NCBI GenBank assembly: GCA_945632055.1
Contig: CALZCU010000056.1
Span: 1 to 6,494, forward strand
Length of the DNA: 6,494 nt
Direction of reading: 5' to 3'
From: an uncultured Ruminococcus sp.
Lineage (GTDB): Bacteria; Bacillota; Clostridia; Oscillospirales; Acutalibacteraceae
Shown here: positions 4,855-6,494 of the stretch, one piece after another
Position numbering within the stretch: position 1 is the first letter of the stretch
Layout: every line of letters begins with the position of its first letter
The notes under the pieces: model-generated
Databases searched by the model: none
What the model saw: only the letters and a program-made list of their open reading frames with translations
What the model was told of the DNA's origin: nothing
Program-made: the position numbers and the translations under genes

Positions 4855-5603
4855 GAACACTTGCTTTTGCATCAAGAAACACAAAGGAAATTATGCGTGA
4901 CCTAATGACGCTTCTGTTCGGTCTGGGATTTCCGCTGGTGCTTATGACGCTTTTGTCGGCTATCAACGCAAGTATTCCAAAGGAAGCGGCTGAGGCAACA
5001 ACGCTGTTTAAGATTCAGAATCTTGCACCCGGTATATCGGTGTTCGGTCTGAGCTTCATTGCGCTGTTTTCTGCAATGCTCATTTCCAAGGATAGAACAA
5101 CGAGCTTTGTATTAAGGCTGTTTACCTCTCCGCTCAGGGCTTCGGAATTCATACTCGGCTACACTCTGCCGCTTTTGCCGATGTCGATTGCGCAGACGCT
5201 TATTTGCTATGCAGCGGCATTGATTTTCGGTCTTGAATTTAATGCAAATATTCTGCTTGCAGTTGTCGTAAATCTGCCGATTGCGATTGTGTTTATTTCA
5301 GTCGGCTTTATTGCAGGAACTTTGCTTAACGAAAAGGCAGTCGGAGGAGTGTGCGGCGCATTGCTTACCAACCTTTCAGCGTGGTTTTCAAACATATGGT
5401 TTGACACTGCGCTTGTCGGCGGCTGGTTTGAGAGCCTTGCAAATGCCCTGCCGTTTGCTCACGCAGTTAATGCCGCCCGTTATGCAGTTTTGGGCAGTTT
5501 TAGCGAAATTATGCCGGAGCTTCTGCCTGTTATCGTGTATGCAGTCGCTCTCCTTGCGGCGGCAATAGCAGTATTTTCCGTTAAAATCAATTCAAAACAC
5601 TGA
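4851..5603 (+). CDS. ABC-2 type transporter permease
   Basis: The 250-residue integral membrane protein shows six hydrophobic segments, at about residues 19-40, 59-79, 100-126, 132-158, 164-186 and 223-245, as in ABC-2 permeases. The segment ISKDRTTSFVLRLFTSPLRASEFILGY (78-104) matches the conserved cytoplasmic coupling region before TM3 (usually E/DR..GT..RL..TP.....). PFAHAVNAARYAVLG (201-215) is the typical motif before the last helix. Length and layout fit DrrB-like subunits that work as homodimers with one ATPase pair. The substrate is unknown; multidrug, lipid or peptide export is typical of the family. ATG 4851 overlaps the ATPase stop and is preceded by AGGGGAGGG (4836-4844). The stop codon lies inside the first copy of an 11-bp tandem repeat. 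Confidence 0.9.
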   Translation: MRTLAFASRNTKEIMRDLMTLLFGLGFPLVLMTLLSAINASIPKEAAEATTLFKIQNLAPGISVFGLSFIALFSAMLISKDRTTSFVLRLFTSPLRASEFILGYTLPLLPMSIAQTLICYAAALIFGLEFNANILLAVVVNLPIAIVFISVGFIAGTLLNEKAVGGVCGALLTNLSAWFSNIWFDTALVGGWFESLANALPFAHAVNAARYAVLGSFSEIMPELLPVIVYAVALLAAAIAVFSVKINSKH

Positions 5604-5626
5604 TAAAACACTGATAAAACACTGAT
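5594..5626 (+). repeat. Tandem 11-bp repeat, three perfect copies, spanning the permease stop codon
   Basis: AAAACACTGAT occurs three times head to tail at 5594-5604, 5605-5615 and 5616-5626. The first copy contains the last codons and the TGA of the permease, so extra copies leave the protein unchanged. Perfect identity points to recent slippage or duplication. Confidence 0.9.
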
Positions 5627-5639
5627 TGAATATTATGAC

Positions 5640-5673
5640 AAAACGAGCCGACAGCAATGCCGGCTCGTTTTTT
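5640..5673 (+). terminator. Intrinsic terminator of the Xre-AbrB/ABC operon
   Basis: An 11-bp stem (AAAACGAGCCG / CGGCTCGTTTT) around a 10-nt loop ends in six Ts. It begins 36 bp after the permease stop. The four As on the left arm could give weak termination of minus-strand transcripts from the universal-stress-like gene, which has no other visible terminator. Confidence 0.9.
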
Positions 5674-5756
5674 AAGGAGAGAGTATAATAAAAAAAGATT
5701 TTGCAAACTTTCGTAAATATCAGATTTTGTATTTTTATTTAATGTCATATATCGGC

Positions 5757-6170
5757 TTAGATACGAGCCTTGCATAAGTCCATACTGTAAACCGATTCGT
5801 CCTTGTCGACCATTGTAATCGATACCCTCGGTGCAAGCTTGTTGAAGCTGACGAGAAAGCTGTCGTCACCGCCGTCGTGCATTCCCGTAACAATCCGCTC
5901 AACGCTGTTTTCCTTCACAAATTCCGAAACAGCCCTCGGAGCGTCGTCGTTAAACAGCACCGTCATATCTGCACCCGATTCCTTCGATACAAGGTAGAGA
6001 TACTCGATTTTGTCGCTTACCGAAGCGTAGTTGGCTGTAGGTTTCAGAACGCTCAGCACCCTGAGCTCACAGCCGCAGTCATCGGCTATGCTCTTTGCTG
6101 TTTTGATTATTCTGTCGCAGTCGTATTGGTCTGTTACACAGGCAAGTACCGATGACTCCTTGATTTCCAT
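5757..6170 (-). CDS. Universal stress protein (UspA)-like protein
   Basis: The 137-residue cytoplasmic protein has the alternating strand-helix pattern of the Usp alpha/beta fold: VLACVTDQYDCDRIIKTAKSIADDCGCELRVLSVL (8-42), SGADMTVLFNDDAPRAVSEFVKENSVERIVTGMHDG (65-100) and a final strand RVSITMVDK (115-123). The opening is especially like Usp domains attached to KdpD sensors. The ATP-binding Usp signature G-x2-G-x9-G(S/T) is not intact; the expected GS is replaced around SFNKLAP, so nucleotide binding is doubtful. It starts at ATG 6170-6168, seven bases after a strong GGGAGGTG (6185-6178). It is transcribed divergently from rplM. Its role may be stress- or redox-related signalling, but partners are not visible. 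Confidence 0.75.
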   Translation of the reverse strand: MEIKESSVLACVTDQYDCDRIIKTAKSIADDCGCELRVLSVLKPTANYASVSDKIEYLYLVSKESGADMTVLFNDDAPRAVSEFVKENSVERIVTGMHDGGDDSFLVSFNKLAPRVSITMVDKDESVYSMDLCKARI

Positions 6171-6316
6171 TGTGTTTCACCTCCCTTTGCTGTTGTGACT
6201 ATATAATACAGGGCGATTTTGAATTGTGTATATCGTTACTGTGAATTTGATGTGAAATATCTGGAAGATTATTTGAAAAAAAATATAAAATCGCTTGTGA
6301 GTATATGGGAGTAAAA

Positions 6317-6361
6317 ATGAGTATATCAGAGAATTTTAAAGATTGCTCGGGTGTAAATTAA
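6317..6361 (+). CDS. Possible 14-residue ORF upstream of rplM
   Basis: ATG at 6317 follows GGGAG (6307-6311) five bases upstream and encodes MSISENFKDCSGVN before TAA. It ends 17 bp before the rplM -35 box, so it would need its own promoter, and none is clear. TGAGTATAT occurs at 6298-6306 and again at 6318-6326. The ribosome binding site is the only support; it may well be chance. Confidence 0.15.
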   Translation: MSISENFKDCSGVN

Positions 6362-6378
6362 ATTTTTCAAAAAAAGTG

Positions 6379-6407
6379 TTGACTTTGCGTAAAATATATA
6401 CTATAAT
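6379..6407 (+). promoter_or_regulatory. Sigma-A promoter of rplM
   Basis: TTGACT (6379-6384) and a perfect TATAAT (6402-6407) are 17 bp apart, close to ideal for housekeeping RNA polymerase. Transcription would start near 6414, about 28 nt before the start codon. Confidence 0.88.
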
Positions 6408-6441
6408 CATATCTGCACGAAAAAGAACAGGAGGAATGATT

Positions 6442-6494
6442 ATGTCAACATATTTAGCTAAGAAAAGCGAAATTGAACGCAGCTGGTATGTAAT
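6442..6494 (+). CDS. rplM: Ribosomal protein L13, N-terminal part (3' end outside window)
   Basis: The first 17 codons read MSTYLAKKSEIERSWYV, matching the characteristic N-terminus of bacterial ribosomal protein uL13 in Firmicutes (MSTYxAK..E.ERKWYV). L13 is an early-assembling protein of the 50S subunit. AGGAGG at 6429-6434 is seven bases upstream of the ATG. In most bacteria rpsI (S9) follows in the same operon, so it is expected just beyond the window. The strong promoter directly upstream fits a highly expressed ribosomal gene. Confidence 0.9.
   Translation, partial: MSTYLAKKSEIERSWYV

Overview
The window looks like chromosome from a Gram-positive, low-to-mid-GC gut-type Clostridia, most likely Oscillospiraceae near Ruminococcus. 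The signs are strong GGAGG-type ribosome binding sites, TTG starts, short AT-rich spacers, U-tailed hairpin terminators, a secreted dockerin protein, a Xre-AbrB regulator with a small ABC exporter, and an rplM start with a classical sigma-A promoter. The genus is an inference; no rRNA or other marker is complete here.

Layout. Positions 1-751 (+) hold the 3' end of a Nudix hydrolase gene and, 16 bp later, a TTG-started pyridoxamine-phosphate-oxidase-like flavin protein gene. Positions 752-932 carry two inverted copies of a small hairpin repeat. A Crp/Fnr-type regulator (933-1577, +, TTG start) follows and ends in a strong terminator. A 324-bp AT-rich leader region then has an ECF-sigma-like promoter and a 12-codon ORF with an excellent ribosome binding site, and leads to a secreted cohesin-like/dockerin protein (1902-2759, +). 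A terminator hairpin at 2805-2845, apparently shared, separates it from a convergent two-TM zinc-ribbon protein (2860-3363, -).

A divergent 347-bp intergenic region (3364-3710) has a promoter candidate for each direction and several small repeats. To its right is a compact operon (3711-5603, +): a Xre-HTH/AbrB fusion regulator, an ABC ATPase and an ABC-2 permease, with a 13-bp gap and then an ATGA overlap. This reads as a self-regulated drug- or peptide-export module. The operon ends in a tandem 11-bp triplet and a terminator. A universal-stress-protein-like gene lies on the minus strand (5757-6170). The window closes with the promoter and first codons of rplM (ribosomal protein L13).

Most genes belong to known families and no clearly new system is visible. 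The points most worth a second look are the ECF-like promoter with no sigma gene behind it and a micro-ORF in its leader, the Xre-AbrB/ABC module with its upstream repeats, the palindrome inside the zinc-ribbon gene's promoter spacer, and the covarying inverted hairpin pair.
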